This document shows positions 8,036-16,325 of a stretch of 64,000 nt of DNA, piece after piece (the stretch's first letter is position 1; every line of letters starts with the position of its first letter). Source of the stretch: Arthrobacter sp. PAMC25564 (GTDB lineage Bacteria > Actinomycetota > Actinomycetes > Actinomycetales > Micrococcaceae); contig NZ_CP039290.1 of NCBI RefSeq assembly GCF_004798705.1, positions 992,001 through 1,056,000 on the forward strand, written 5' to 3'. The notes beneath the pieces are model-generated. The model was not told the origin of the DNA. It saw only the letters and a program-made list of their open reading frames with translations, and did not search any database. Position numbers and translations under genes: made by a program.

Positions 8036-9511
8036 GTGCTCTGGCCATTTTCGCTGACGGAAACATTCCCGTCCTGGGCGATTCTGATCCTGACGGTGAT
8101 TGACTTCGCCATCCGCGTTCTGGCCCTCGGGATCATCCCCGGCAACCGCCGCCCCACCACCGCCATGGCCTGGCTGCTGGGCATCTTCTTCGTGCCGTCC
8201 GTCGGCCTGGTGCTGTTCCTGCTCTTCGGCAACTTCCGGCTGTCCCGCCGCCGCCGGGCCCAGCAGCACGCCGTCAACATGCGGGTCCGGGCGGGCACCT
8301 CCGAACTGGCAGACCTTGAGAGCATGTACGCCGGCCCCGAATGGGTGGCCTCGGCGGCGGAACTGAACAGGACCCTGGGCTCCCTGCCCATGGTGGACGG
8401 CAACAACGTCGAACTGCTGCCCGGCTACCCGGATTCCATCAAGGCCATGACCGAGGCCGTCCGCGGCGCCAGATCCTTCGTCAACGCCGAGTTCTACATC
8501 ATGAGCACGGACCACGTCACGGACGAGCTGTTCAGCGCCCTGGAGGACGCCGCCGAGCGCGGGGTCGAGGTCCGGATCCTGTTCGACCACCTCGGCACGC
8601 TGCGCATCAAGGGGTACCGCAAGCTGATCGCCCGGCTCAAGGCCAGCAAGATCAGCTGGCGGCCCATGCTGCCGCTGAGCCCGGTGAAGGGGCAGTGGCG
8701 CCGGCCGGACCTGCGCAACCACCGCAAGATCATGGTGATCGACGGCGAGGTCGCCTTCACCGGGTCGCAGAACCTGATCGAGCCCTCCTACAACAACCCG
8801 CGGCACCGCAAGGTGGGCCGCGAATGGGTGGAGCTGATGGCCTGCCTGCGCGGACCGATCGTCACCACCCTCAACGTCGTCTTCGCCACGGACTGGCTCA
8901 GCGAGACCGACGAGTCGCTCGAGGACCAGCTGGCGCACCGGCCCGAACCCCACCCCGGCAGCATCACGGCCCAGGTGGTGCCCAGCGGCCCCGGCTTCAT
9001 CACCGAGAACAACCTGCGGCTCTTCAACACGCTGATCTACTCGGCGCAGCACAAGATTTCGATCTGCAGCCCCTACTTCGTCCCGGATGATTCCCTGCTG
9101 TACGCGGTGACGACGGCGGCCCAGCGGGGCGTCGACGTCGAACTTTTCGTCTCGGAAAAGGGGGACCAGTTCCTGGTCCATCACGCCCAGCAGTCCTACT
9201 ATGAGGCGCTGCTCGAAGCCGGGGTACGGATCTATCTCTACAAGGCGCCGTTCGTGCTGCACGCCAAGCACTTCACGATCGACGACGAAGTCGCCGTGCT
9301 CGGCTCGAGCAACATGGACATGCGCTCCTTCTCGCTGAACCTTGAGGTCTCGGTGATGCTCCTGGGCGAGGACATCGTGAAGCGGATCCGGGCCGTGGAG
9401 GACAGCTACCGCGACATTTCGCGGGAGCTCACCCTCGAGGACTGGATGAAACGTCCGATGATGGTCAAGTACGTGGACAATGTTGCGCGGCTGACGGCCA
9501 CGCTGCAGTAG
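8036..9511 (+). CDS. cls: Cardiolipin synthase (PLD family)
   Basis: 491 residues from the chosen GTG at 8036, which has GAGGGG about 8 nt upstream; a TTG at 7979 would add 19 residues. Two N-terminal membrane helices (about 10-30 and 40-62) are followed by two phospholipase D domains with HxKxxxxD motifs: NHRKIMVIDGEVAFTGSQN and LHAKHFTIDDEVAVLGSSN. The enzyme condenses phosphatidylglycerol (or CDP-diacylglycerol) to cardiolipin at the membrane. It is monocistronic between divergent pabC and convergent pabB. Confidence 0.92.
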   Translation: MLWPFSLTETFPSWAILILTVIDFAIRVLALGIIPGNRRPTTAMAWLLGIFFVPSVGLVLFLLFGNFRLSRRRRAQQHAVNMRVRAGTSELADLESMYAGPEWVASAAELNRTLGSLPMVDGNNVELLPGYPDSIKAMTEAVRGARSFVNAEFYIMSTDHVTDELFSALEDAAERGVEVRILFDHLGTLRIKGYRKLIARLKASKISWRPMLPLSPVKGQWRRPDLRNHRKIMVIDGEVAFTGSQNLIEPSYNNPRHRKVGREWVELMACLRGPIVTTLNVVFATDWLSETDESLEDQLAHRPEPHPGSITAQVVPSGPGFITENNLRLFNTLIYSAQHKISICSPYFVPDDSLLYAVTTAAQRGVDVELFVSEKGDQFLVHHAQQSYYEALLEAGVRIYLYKAPFVLHAKHFTIDDEVAVLGSSNMDMRSFSLNLEVSVMLLGEDIVKRIRAVEDSYRDISRELTLEDWMKRPMMVKYVDNVARLTATLQ

Positions 9512-9572
9512 GGCACCCGACGCTGCACCGGACCGGCATGCAGCCGCGTCCGCGGGCGCGCGGCGGAGGGTT

Positions 9573-11732
9573 TCAGCCCGGCGGGAATTCCGCGCCAAGT
9601 GCCGAGAGGACGCCGAACGCCTTGGTCCGGATTTCCTCGTACTCGTCCTGGAGCGAGGAGTCCGCCGTGATGGCCCCGCCGACGCCGAGGCTCAGCACCG
9701 TGCTGCCGTCGCCTTGGCTGCCGTCGCCTTGGCTGCCGTCGCCGCCGGCGCTGACCACGAGGGTCCTGATCGCCACGGCCAGGTCGCTGGCACCGTTGAG
9801 CGAGAAGTAGCCGATCGCGCCGGAGTACACGCCCCGCGGTGCCGCTTCGAGCCGGTCCAGGATGGCCATGGTGCTGACCTTGGGCGCGCCGGTCATGGAA
9901 CCGGCGGGAAAGCAGGCCGCGACGGCCTCGGCCCGGGGCATGCCAGGCCTGAGCCGGGCATCGATGGTGCTCACCAGCTGGTGCACGGTGGCGTAGCTTT
10001 CGACTGCACACAGCCTGCTGACCGAGACCGAGCCCGGCACGGCAAAGTGGCTGAGGTCGTTGCGCAGCAGGTCGACGATCATGATGTTCTCGGCCCGGTC
10101 CTTGGGCGAAGACTCCAGCTCGCGCCGCAACTCAGCGTCCCGGCCGGGATCGGCGTCCCGGCGCCGGGTTCCCTTGATCGGCTCGGCCCGCATCCCGCCG
10201 TCGGCCGTGATCCTGAGGAAGCGTTCCGGCGAGGTGCTGGCGACGGCCAGGTCCCCGAAGCGCAGGTAGCTGGCGAACGGTGCGGGGTTCTTCCGGCGCA
10301 GCGCCAGATAGGCCTGCCACGGGTCCAGCCCCTCGCGCCCCCGCAGTCCAGCCGGTCCGGACAGCGTTGTGGCAGCCTGTGTTGTGGCGGACAGTGCCGT
10401 GGTGAGGCAGACCTCGTAGGTGTTCCCCTCGAGGATCTCGCGCTGGGACTCGGCGATCTTGGCCTTGTAGCCGGCTTCCGTGTCCCGTGCGCGGAACTCG
10501 AGGCCGGCGCTGCCGGGCACCGGAGGGCCGACGGCGGGACGCACGACGGCGCTGCTGCCGCCGGCGTCCCCGCCTGGGGCTGCCTCCGGGATGGCTGCCG
10601 CAGCGAGCACGGCCGAGCGGGCCGCCCCGAGCCAGCCGGCGGCGTCCTCGGTGTCCAGGGCCAGCAGCCACGCCGTGCGCTCCAGATGGTCCAGGACTAC
10701 GGCGCGGCCGGCGAAGATCAGGCAGGCGTCGGGGGTCTGCGCCGTGACGTCGCTTCCGCCGGTCTCGCGTTTGAGCTCGTAGCCGAGGTAGCCCAGCCAG
10801 CCCAGGGTGAATTCACAGGGGTAGCCGTCGGGGGCGCGGAGGGCCCGCCGCCCCCAGACAGCGTCCAGCCAGCGGAAGAACGGTCCCTCAGTTCTTACGG
10901 TGGAATTGCCGACGCTCACGCAGGTCCTGCCGGAACTGTGCCGGACCGCCTGGCCGAAGCGGCCGCCGTCGTCCGCCAGGATGCTGAAGCGGCTGCGTCC
11001 GGCGGCCTCCGGGGCCAGGCCTTCGGGGTCCAGCGAGGAATCCAGCCACACCGCGTTGGAGGAGCGGCCGAACAGCGCCTCGAACAGCCGCGCGGGATCC
11101 GGCACCCCCTCGATCCGTTCGGCCCGCAATTGAAGCCCGCGGCGCGCCGCGAGCTCGGGCAGCAGTACGGGAGCCAGTGCGGGAAGGTATTGGAGGACCT
11201 GCAGGACATCGGCGGGAGCGGTGCCGTCCGCCAGATTGAGAACGCGCACCTCGGCGTGCGCCGGGACGTCATCCGCAGCGAGCCATTCCTGCTCCTGGGC
11301 GGCCCATTGGTCCCAGAAGGGCGCGTAGGTGTCGCCATCGCGCGCCAGCGCCCGGCTGCGACGGTCCGGCTCCGGAGAATCCACCCAGATCACCGCATCC
11401 AGCAGGGGGCGGGCGGCTTCGGCGGCGGCGCCGACACCTTCCACCAGGACGATTTCGGCCGGCTGGGTGGTGCGTGTTTCGCCGTCGTAATGCCGGTCCC
11501 AGTCCCAGCTGACCCATTCGGCGGCTTCGCCGCGCCGCAGCGGGGTAAGCACGGTGGAGACATAGCGCTCAATGCCGGCGGTGAGCCCGTTCCAGCCGGG
11601 GTAGATGTCCTCGAGGTGGAACAGCGAGACCTTGTGGTGCTCCCGGAGCCGGGCTGCGAGTTCGATGGCGAGGGTCGTCTTCCCTGCCCCGGACCGCCCG
11701 TCGATTGCGATGATGACGGGTGCGGGGCTCAT
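9573..11732 (-). CDS. pabB: Fusion: P-loop kinase-like domain + aminodeoxychorismate synthase component I
   Basis: 719 residues. Residues 1 to about 200 form a uridine-kinase-like P-loop domain with Walker A GRSGAGKTT near residue 11. From about 230 onward is a chorismate-binding domain with PIKGTRRRDADPG, NIMIVDLLRNDLS, AGSMTGAPK and SLGVGGAITADS. The Lys in PIKGT is typical of PabB and absent from most TrpE proteins. PabB makes aminodeoxychorismate from chorismate and ammonia. Its ATG overlaps the stop of the phosphatase gene (ATGA). A longer frame reaching 12056 was rejected because it is antisense-type sequence over the phosphatase. The kinase-like domain's substrate is unknown. Confidence 0.82.
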   Translation of the reverse strand: MSPAPVIIAIDGRSGAGKTTLAIELAARLREHHKVSLFHLEDIYPGWNGLTAGIERYVSTVLTPLRRGEAAEWVSWDWDRHYDGETRTTQPAEIVLVEGVGAAAEAARPLLDAVIWVDSPEPDRRSRALARDGDTYAPFWDQWAAQEQEWLAADDVPAHAEVRVLNLADGTAPADVLQVLQYLPALAPVLLPELAARRGLQLRAERIEGVPDPARLFEALFGRSSNAVWLDSSLDPEGLAPEAAGRSRFSILADDGGRFGQAVRHSSGRTCVSVGNSTVRTEGPFFRWLDAVWGRRALRAPDGYPCEFTLGWLGYLGYELKRETGGSDVTAQTPDACLIFAGRAVVLDHLERTAWLLALDTEDAAGWLGAARSAVLAAAAIPEAAPGGDAGGSSAVVRPAVGPPVPGSAGLEFRARDTEAGYKAKIAESQREILEGNTYEVCLTTALSATTQAATTLSGPAGLRGREGLDPWQAYLALRRKNPAPFASYLRFGDLAVASTSPERFLRITADGGMRAEPIKGTRRRDADPGRDAELRRELESSPKDRAENIMIVDLLRNDLSHFAVPGSVSVSRLCAVESYATVHQLVSTIDARLRPGMPRAEAVAACFPAGSMTGAPKVSTMAILDRLEAAPRGVYSGAIGYFSLNGASDLAVAIRTLVVSAGGDGSQGDGSQGDGSTVLSLGVGGAITADSSLQDEYEEIRTKAFGVLSALGAEFPPG
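9702..9743. repeat. 15-bp tandem repeat inside pabB
   Basis: The unit GCTGCCGTCGCCTTG occurs 2.8 times in a row. On the coding strand it gives a repeated GDGSQ peptide in the catalytic domain's C-terminal part, presumably a surface loop. Such in-frame repeats can vary in length by slippage. Confidence 0.8.
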
Positions 11733-12289
11733 GAAATCAAGCGTACCCGCTGCCCTGTGTCGCCGGGACGGTGCCCCTCCAGCCGCTGCAGCTGGGCGCG
11801 GACATGCCCGACGATCCCGGGAATCGAGGCCCGGATCAGCTCCCACGTGCTCTCGAAGTCGGCGTGGCCGCCATACCAGGGGTCTTCGATGCCTTGGTCC
11901 AGCAGGTCCCTGCCGGCGACGGCGGGGTCGAAGCTGCGCAGCATGCGGATCTTGGCCTCTGAGGCATGGTCCGGCGCCGCCTGCCGCAGCCAGCCGTAGT
12001 GGTCCACGTCCAGGGCCAGGATCAGCTCGCGGCCCTGAAACCACTCCGCGCGCCACTCGCGCGCCACATGTTGATCGGAAGCGATGCCGTGGGCCCTGAG
12101 CAGGCGGGAGGCGCGGGGATCGATCGGACGGCCGGCTTCATAGGCCGTCGTACCGGCGGAGTCAACGGCTGCCCCGGTGAGTCCTTCTGCCGCAAACGCC
12201 TCCGCCAGCATCAGTTCGGCCATCGGAGACCGGCAGATGTTCCCGGTGCAGACCGTGATGATCCGGTACTGGCTCGTCGTTGAGGTCAT
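11729..12289 (-). CDS. Low-molecular-weight protein-tyrosine phosphatase
   Basis: 186 residues from the ATG at 12289; in-frame starts at 12301 and 12316 add a few residues and cannot be excluded. The P-loop CTGNICRSP near the N-terminus carries the catalytic Cys and Arg, and DPWYGG holds the general-acid Asp. Enzymes of this family dephosphorylate tyrosine-phosphorylated proteins, often exopolysaccharide tyrosine kinases. It is translationally coupled to the kinase-PabB fusion by a 4-bp overlap. Confidence 0.88.
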   Translation of the reverse strand: MTSTTSQYRIITVCTGNICRSPMAELMLAEAFAAEGLTGAAVDSAGTTAYEAGRPIDPRASRLLRAHGIASDQHVAREWRAEWFQGRELILALDVDHYGWLRQAAPDHASEAKIRMLRSFDPAVAGRDLLDQGIEDPWYGGHADFESTWELIRASIPGIVGHVRAQLQRLEGHRPGDTGQRVRLIS

Positions 12290-12355
12290 AGTGCTAAGCA
12301 TGGACGATCCGGGCACCCGTTGGCCAGCACCAGGGGTGGCAGAGCGGCCGTGTGC

Positions 12356-13126
12356 CTAATGCGGCTCGGCGAAGCCGAGCTGTGCCGACAGCCGCGCAGC
12401 ACCCTGCTGCACGAGCTCCGCCCAGTACTCCTCGGGGCGTTGGTGCCAGTGGGCGGCGGACACCGAGACGCTGATCGCGGCGACCACGGCGCCGGATCCG
12501 TCGCGTACCGGGGCGGCGGCGCAGTAGACGTCTGGAGTGGATTCCTCGCGCTCAAAGGCCACTCCGCGCGCGCGCACCCGCTCAAGCTCCTCCTGCAACC
12601 CGGTAAGCGTGCGGATGCTGTGCCCGGTCATCGCGGGCAGCTCGTCCGGGTGGGGGTAGAGCTCGCGCACGGCCGTGGGGGAGGCATAGGCGAGGAGTGC
12701 CTTTCCGAGCCCGGTGACGTGCGCCGGCAGCCGCTGGCCGATGCTGGAGGGCAGGCGCAGCTTGTCCCGGCTTTCTACCTTGGCGAGGTAGAAGACATCC
12801 GCGCCTTCCCGGAGGGCAACGCTCACGGTCTCGCCGCTGAGGCTGGAGAGTTCCCTGGCCGCATCGTTGGCCGCGGCGAGCATGTCGAACCTGGCGGAGT
12901 AGGCATTGCCGAGCTGCAGCAGCCGCACTCCCAGCCGGAAGGTGTTGCTCGCCTCGTCCTTCTGCAGGTAGTCCCGCGAGACCAGGGTCGCCAGCAGCTC
13001 GTGCGCCGTGGTGCGCGGCACCCCGGTGAGCCGGACGACGTCGGGCGCGGTGAGCGGGGAGTCCAGGTCGAGGAAAAGTTCGAGGATGTCGAGCGTGCGC
13101 AACACGGCCGGGGTGAGACGGGGCAT
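12356..13126 (-). CDS. IclR family transcriptional regulator
   Basis: 256 residues. The N-terminal winged helix (about 5-70) contains PDVVRLTGVPRTTAHELLATL. The C-terminal IclR effector domain shows GLGKALLAYASP and the usual pocket region DVYCAAAPVRD. It is divergent from the mhpF-mhpE-mhpD operon, with operator-like palindromes between, so it is probably the pathway-specific regulator of the meta-cleavage lower pathway. IclR proteins can activate or repress, and the effector is unknown (possibly a phenolic acid). Confidence 0.9.
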   Translation of the reverse strand: MPRLTPAVLRTLDILELFLDLDSPLTAPDVVRLTGVPRTTAHELLATLVSRDYLQKDEASNTFRLGVRLLQLGNAYSARFDMLAAANDAARELSSLSGETVSVALREGADVFYLAKVESRDKLRLPSSIGQRLPAHVTGLGKALLAYASPTAVRELYPHPDELPAMTGHSIRTLTGLQEELERVRARGVAFEREESTPDVYCAAAPVRDGSGAVVAAISVSVSAAHWHQRPEEYWAELVQQGAARLSAQLGFAEPH

Positions 13127-13168
13127 GCCCTATCAATACCCGCTCAGCTGCCGGGAGGCAAACCCGCG

Positions 13169-13188
13169 GGGTGCTTGGCCAAGCACCC
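13169..13188. promoter_or_regulatory. Perfect 20-bp palindrome upstream of the mhpF promoter
   Basis: GGGTGCTTGGCCAAGCACCC is fully self-complementary over 20 bp. It lies 5 bp upstream of a consensus -35 box and 42 bp upstream of the iclR start. Position suggests an activator or autoregulatory site. Confidence 0.6.
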
Positions 13189-13193
13189 GGAGG

Positions 13194-13231
13194 TTGACAT
13201 TCCCCTCACGGCGCTGTTCGATATATAGAAC
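13194..13231 (+). promoter_or_regulatory. mhpFED promoter with overlapping palindromic operator
   Basis: A perfect -35 TTGACA is at 13194-13199. The expected -10 zone overlaps GTTCGATATATAGAAC (13216-13231), which is symmetric except for one base pair. A second small inverted repeat, TCGAA-GT-TTCGA, follows at 13237-13248. IclR binding over the -10 would repress; the upstream 20-bp palindrome could be the activating site. The exact -10 hexamer is uncertain. Confidence 0.55.
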
Positions 13232-13320
13232 AAGCGTCGAAGTTTCGAACAGTTAATGCGATCGGATCGGCGCGGCACCACCAGCACCACACCACCCGAC
13301 ACACACGAAAGGGGCGCCCT

Positions 13321-14277
13321 GTGCCTCAGCGAGAAGAACTTCGTCCCCTGCATGCCGCCATCATCGGGTCAGGCAACATCGGAACCGACCTGATGATCAA
13401 GATCCTCCGCAGCGACGGCACCCTGAAGGTCACCGCACTGGTGGGAATCGACCCGGAGTCGGACGGCCTCGCCCGGGCAACGCGCCTTGGCGTCACCGCG
13501 ATCGCCACCGGAGTGCAGGGCCTGATCGACTCCGCCGAGTTCGAGACCATCGATTTCGTTTTCGATGCGACCTCGGCCAAGGCGCACCTGCACAACGCGG
13601 ACGCCTTGCTGGCCGCCAAGCCCGGCATCCGCCTGATCGACCTCACCCCCGCCGCCATCGGGCCGTACTGCGTGCCCGTGGTGAATCTCGAGGAGAACCT
13701 CGACGCGTCCAACGTCAACATGGTCACCTGCGGCGGCCAGGCCACGATCCCGATCGTCGCCGCGGTTTCCAGCGTGGCAGCGGTGGCCTACGCCGAAATT
13801 GTCGCGTCCATCAGCAGTAAATCGGCCGGCCCCGGTACCCGGGCCAACATCGACGAGTTCACCGAGACGACAGCCGCCGCCCTGCAGAGCGTCGGCGGGG
13901 CCGCGGCCAGCAAGGCCTTGATCATCCTGAATCCGGCCGAGCCGCCGCTGATCATGCGTGACACCGTCTTCACCCTGACCGCGGGCGGTGACCGCGAGGC
14001 GATCGTGGCCGCGATCGACGCCATGGTGGAGAAAGTCAACGCCTACGTACCCGGCTACCGGCTCAAGCAGCGGGTGCAGTTCGACGACATCACGACACCG
14101 GTGGTGGTACCGGGCATCGGCGAATTCACGGGCCTGAAGACCAGTGTTTTCCTCGAGGTCGAGGGTGCCGCCCACTACCTGCCGGCCTACGCCGGCAACC
14201 TGGACATCATGACCTCGGCCGCCCTGCGGACGGCCGAAACGATCGCCCGCCACGCGCGGGCACTGGAGGTGGCATAG
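13321..14277 (+). CDS. mhpF: Acetaldehyde dehydrogenase (acylating)
   Basis: 318 residues with a GTG start behind AAAGGGG. The N-terminal NAD domain shows [18 protein letters not shown]. The catalytic Cys lies in [15 protein letters not shown]. MhpF/BphJ-type enzymes convert acetaldehyde, NAD+ and CoA to acetyl-CoA and normally work in a channelled complex with the aldolase, encoded 2 bp downstream. This is the last step of the 2-hydroxypentadienoate pathway. The operon runs mhpF, mhpE, mhpD. Confidence 0.95.
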   Translation: MPQREELRPLHAAIIGSGNIGTDLMIKILRSDGTLKVTALVGIDPESDGLARATRLGVTAIATGVQGLIDSAEFETIDFVFDATSAKAHLHNADALLAAKPGIRLIDLTPAAIGPYCVPVVNLEENLDASNVNMVTCGGQATIPIVAAVSSVAAVAYAEIVASISSKSAGPGTRANIDEFTETTAAALQSVGGAAASKALIILNPAEPPLIMRDTVFTLTAGGDREAIVAAIDAMVEKVNAYVPGYRLKQRVQFDDITTPVVVPGIGEFTGLKTSVFLEVEGAAHYLPAYAGNLDIMTSAALRTAETIARHARALEVA

Positions 14278-14279
14278 CC

Positions 14280-15308
14280 ATGTTCGACCCCACGAAGGAC
14301 AAGCTCTTCATCTCCGACGTCACGCTCCGCGACGGCAGCCACGCCGTCCGCCACCAGTACAGCGTGCAGAACGTCCGCGACATCGTCCGTGCGCTCGATG
14401 CGGCCCGGGTCGACAGCGTGGAGGTCGCCCACGGCGACGGCCTCAACGGCTCCAGCGTCAACTTCGGCTTCTCGGCACACTCGGATGTGCAGCTCATCGA
14501 GGCCGCGGCCGAAGCCGCCGAGAACATCGCCATCGCCACGCTGCTGCTGCCCGGCGTCGGGACGATCCATGACCTCAAACGGGCCGCATCCGCCGGCGTC
14601 AGCTATGTCCGCGTGGCGACGCACTGCACCGAGGCGGATGTCTCGGCCCAGCATATCGGGACCGCCCGGGAGCTCGGCCTGAACACCGCGGGCTTCCTGA
14701 TGATGAGCGCCATGACCACTCCGGCCGAACTCGGCCGGCAGGCCAAGCTTATGGAAAGCTACGGAGCCCAGTGCGTCTACGTCGTCGACTCCAGCGGCGC
14801 GCAGACCATGGACGACGTCACCGACCGCGTCAACGCGCTGCGCGACGTCCTCGACCCCGGCACCGAGGTCGGCATCCACGCCCACCACAACCTCTCCCTT
14901 GGCGTCGCGAACTCGGTCGCCGCGGTGAAGGCCGGCGTGAACCGCGTCGACGCGAGCCTCACCGGGATGGGCGCCGGAGCGGGCAATGCCCCGCTCGAGG
15001 TGTTCATCGCCGTTGCCGACAAGCTCGGCTGGAACCACGGCACCGACCTGTTCGCGCTCATGAACGCGGCGGACGACATCGTGCGTCCGCTGCAGGTGCG
15101 CCCGGTGCAGGTGGACCGCGAGACGCTCAGCCTCGGCTACGCCGGCGTCTACTCGAGCTTCCTCCTGCACGCCGAGCGGGCCTCGGAGAAATACGGGATA
15201 CCCGCGATGGACATTCTGATCGAACTGGGCCGCCGCAAGATGGTCGGCGGCCAGGAGGACATGATCGTCGACGTGGCCCTCGACCTGCTCAACGGAAAGG
15301 CGGCCTAG
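14280..15308 (+). CDS. mhpE: 4-hydroxy-2-oxovalerate aldolase
   Basis: 342 residues, of typical family length. A DRE-TIM-type barrel has [17 protein letters not shown] at the N-terminus and the metal ligands in [15 protein letters not shown]. It splits 4-hydroxy-2-oxovalerate to pyruvate and acetaldehyde, handed to the MhpF partner. A C-terminal communication domain follows the barrel. The start is 2 bp after the mhpF stop, so the two are translated together. Confidence 0.95.
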   Translation: MFDPTKDKLFISDVTLRDGSHAVRHQYSVQNVRDIVRALDAARVDSVEVAHGDGLNGSSVNFGFSAHSDVQLIEAAAEAAENIAIATLLLPGVGTIHDLKRAASAGVSYVRVATHCTEADVSAQHIGTARELGLNTAGFLMMSAMTTPAELGRQAKLMESYGAQCVYVVDSSGAQTMDDVTDRVNALRDVLDPGTEVGIHAHHNLSLGVANSVAAVKAGVNRVDASLTGMGAGAGNAPLEVFIAVADKLGWNHGTDLFALMNAADDIVRPLQVRPVQVDRETLSLGYAGVYSSFLLHAERASEKYGIPAMDILIELGRRKMVGGQEDMIVDVALDLLNGKAA

Positions 15309-15310
15309 GC

Positions 15311-16114
15311 ATGAGCGCTACACCAACATCCACGGACACAACGCCGGTCGCCGCACTGGGCGACGCCCTGCTCGCCGCGCACGCCTCCCGGCAGCCGATC
15401 GCACCCCTCACCGAAACCCACCCAGGCCTCACGCTCGAGCAGGCCTACGCCGTCCAGGAACACCAGGTGGAAGCCTGGAAGCGGGCGGGGCGGACCGTCG
15501 TGGGGTACAAGGTGGGACTGACCTCGCTTGCCATGCAGAAGCAACTCGGCGTCGACCAGCCGGACTTCGGCCGCCTGCTCGACGACATGGTCCTCGACCC
15601 GTCCGAACCGATCAGCCTCGAACGGTTCATCAGCCCGAAGATCGAGCCGGAGATTTCCTTCGTGCTGAAGAGCGATCTGCGCGGGCCCGGGCTCACGCTC
15701 GAAGATGTCCGTGACGCGGTGGACTATGCGGTGACCTCGCTTGAGATCATCGACTCGCGGATCGCCGACTGGCGCATCACGCTCGCCGACACCATCGCCG
15801 ACAACGCCTCATCCGGGGCCCTGGTACTGGGCAGCGAACACACCAGGATCGACGCCCAGGATCTCGCCGCCACCGAAGTGACCCTTTCACTCAACGGCAC
15901 CGTACTGGGGGAGGGCGCCGGCGCGGCCGTGCTCGGGCATCCGCTCAACGGCCTGCTCTGGGTGGCCAACACCCTGGGTGCGCTCGGGCAGACCCTTGAG
16001 GCGGGCTCGGTGGTCATGGCCGGTTCGGTGACGGCCGCCGTGCCGATCGCCCCGGGTGACACCGTCACCGCCTCGTTCAGTGGCCTGAAGACCCTCGAGG
16101 TGCGCTTCAGCTGA
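15311..16114 (+). CDS. mhpD: 2-oxopent-4-enoate (2-hydroxypentadienoate) hydratase
   Basis: 267 residues, FAH-fold hydratase. Visible motifs are VGYKVGLTSLAMQKQLGV, the metal-binding PKIEPEISFVL, and GHPLNGLLWVANTLG. It hydrates 2-hydroxypenta-2,4-dienoate to 4-hydroxy-2-oxovalerate. A 4-oxalocrotonate decarboxylase of the same superfamily is the alternative, but the MhpE/MhpF context favours hydratase. The ATG is 2 bp after the mhpE stop. A strong terminator follows. Confidence 0.9.
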   Translation: MSATPTSTDTTPVAALGDALLAAHASRQPIAPLTETHPGLTLEQAYAVQEHQVEAWKRAGRTVVGYKVGLTSLAMQKQLGVDQPDFGRLLDDMVLDPSEPISLERFISPKIEPEISFVLKSDLRGPGLTLEDVRDAVDYAVTSLEIIDSRIADWRITLADTIADNASSGALVLGSEHTRIDAQDLAATEVTLSLNGTVLGEGAGAAVLGHPLNGLLWVANTLGALGQTLEAGSVVMAGSVTAAVPIAPGDTVTASFSGLKTLEVRFS

Positions 16115-16124
16115 ACTGCGCTGC

Positions 16125-16173
16125 ACGCAGCAGGGGAGGACCAGGCCATCGGCCGGGTCCTCCCCTGCTGCGT
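16125..16173 (+). terminator. Terminator after mhpFED
   Basis: A perfect 18-bp stem (ACGCAGCAGGGGAGGACC and its complement) with a 13-nt loop that itself contains GGCC-ATC-GGCC, followed by TTT. It separates the lower-pathway operon from the next transcription unit. Confidence 0.85.
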
Positions 16174-16229
16174 TTAAGCTGCGCCGCAAGCTCCAGCCGG
16201 CCCCGGCAGCCTCGCCGCGAATTAAACCC

Positions 16230-16281
16230 TTGCCAAAGCGGGAAGGATTGGTTATGTTCTCTGTAGTGGTTACTACAGAGA
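16230..16281 (+). promoter_or_regulatory. Promoter and TetR-type operator, site 1, for the monooxygenase operon
   Basis: TTGCCA (16230-16235), a 17-bp spacer and TATGTT (16253-16258) make a good promoter. Directly downstream lies an inverted repeat with 10-bp perfect arms, TCTCTGTAGT (16258-16267) and ACTACAGAGA (16272-16281), covering the expected start of transcription. The core matches three other sites near 28.8, 30.2 and 36.8 kb. Confidence 0.75.
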
Positions 16282-16325
16282 CGTAGGACCGGAACATCTT
16301 CAACGACGAAGGAAGACCGCATCAC

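Noticed and set aside
11733..12056. Upstream extension of the kinase-PabB frame by 108 codons
   Set aside because: It overlaps the tyrosine phosphatase gene in another frame and is Arg/Pro-rich; a proper start with the conserved P-loop lies at 11732.
14771..15310. In-frame upstream extension of mhpD
   Set aside because: This part is an Arg-rich shadow inside mhpE; the real mhpD start is the ATG at 15311.
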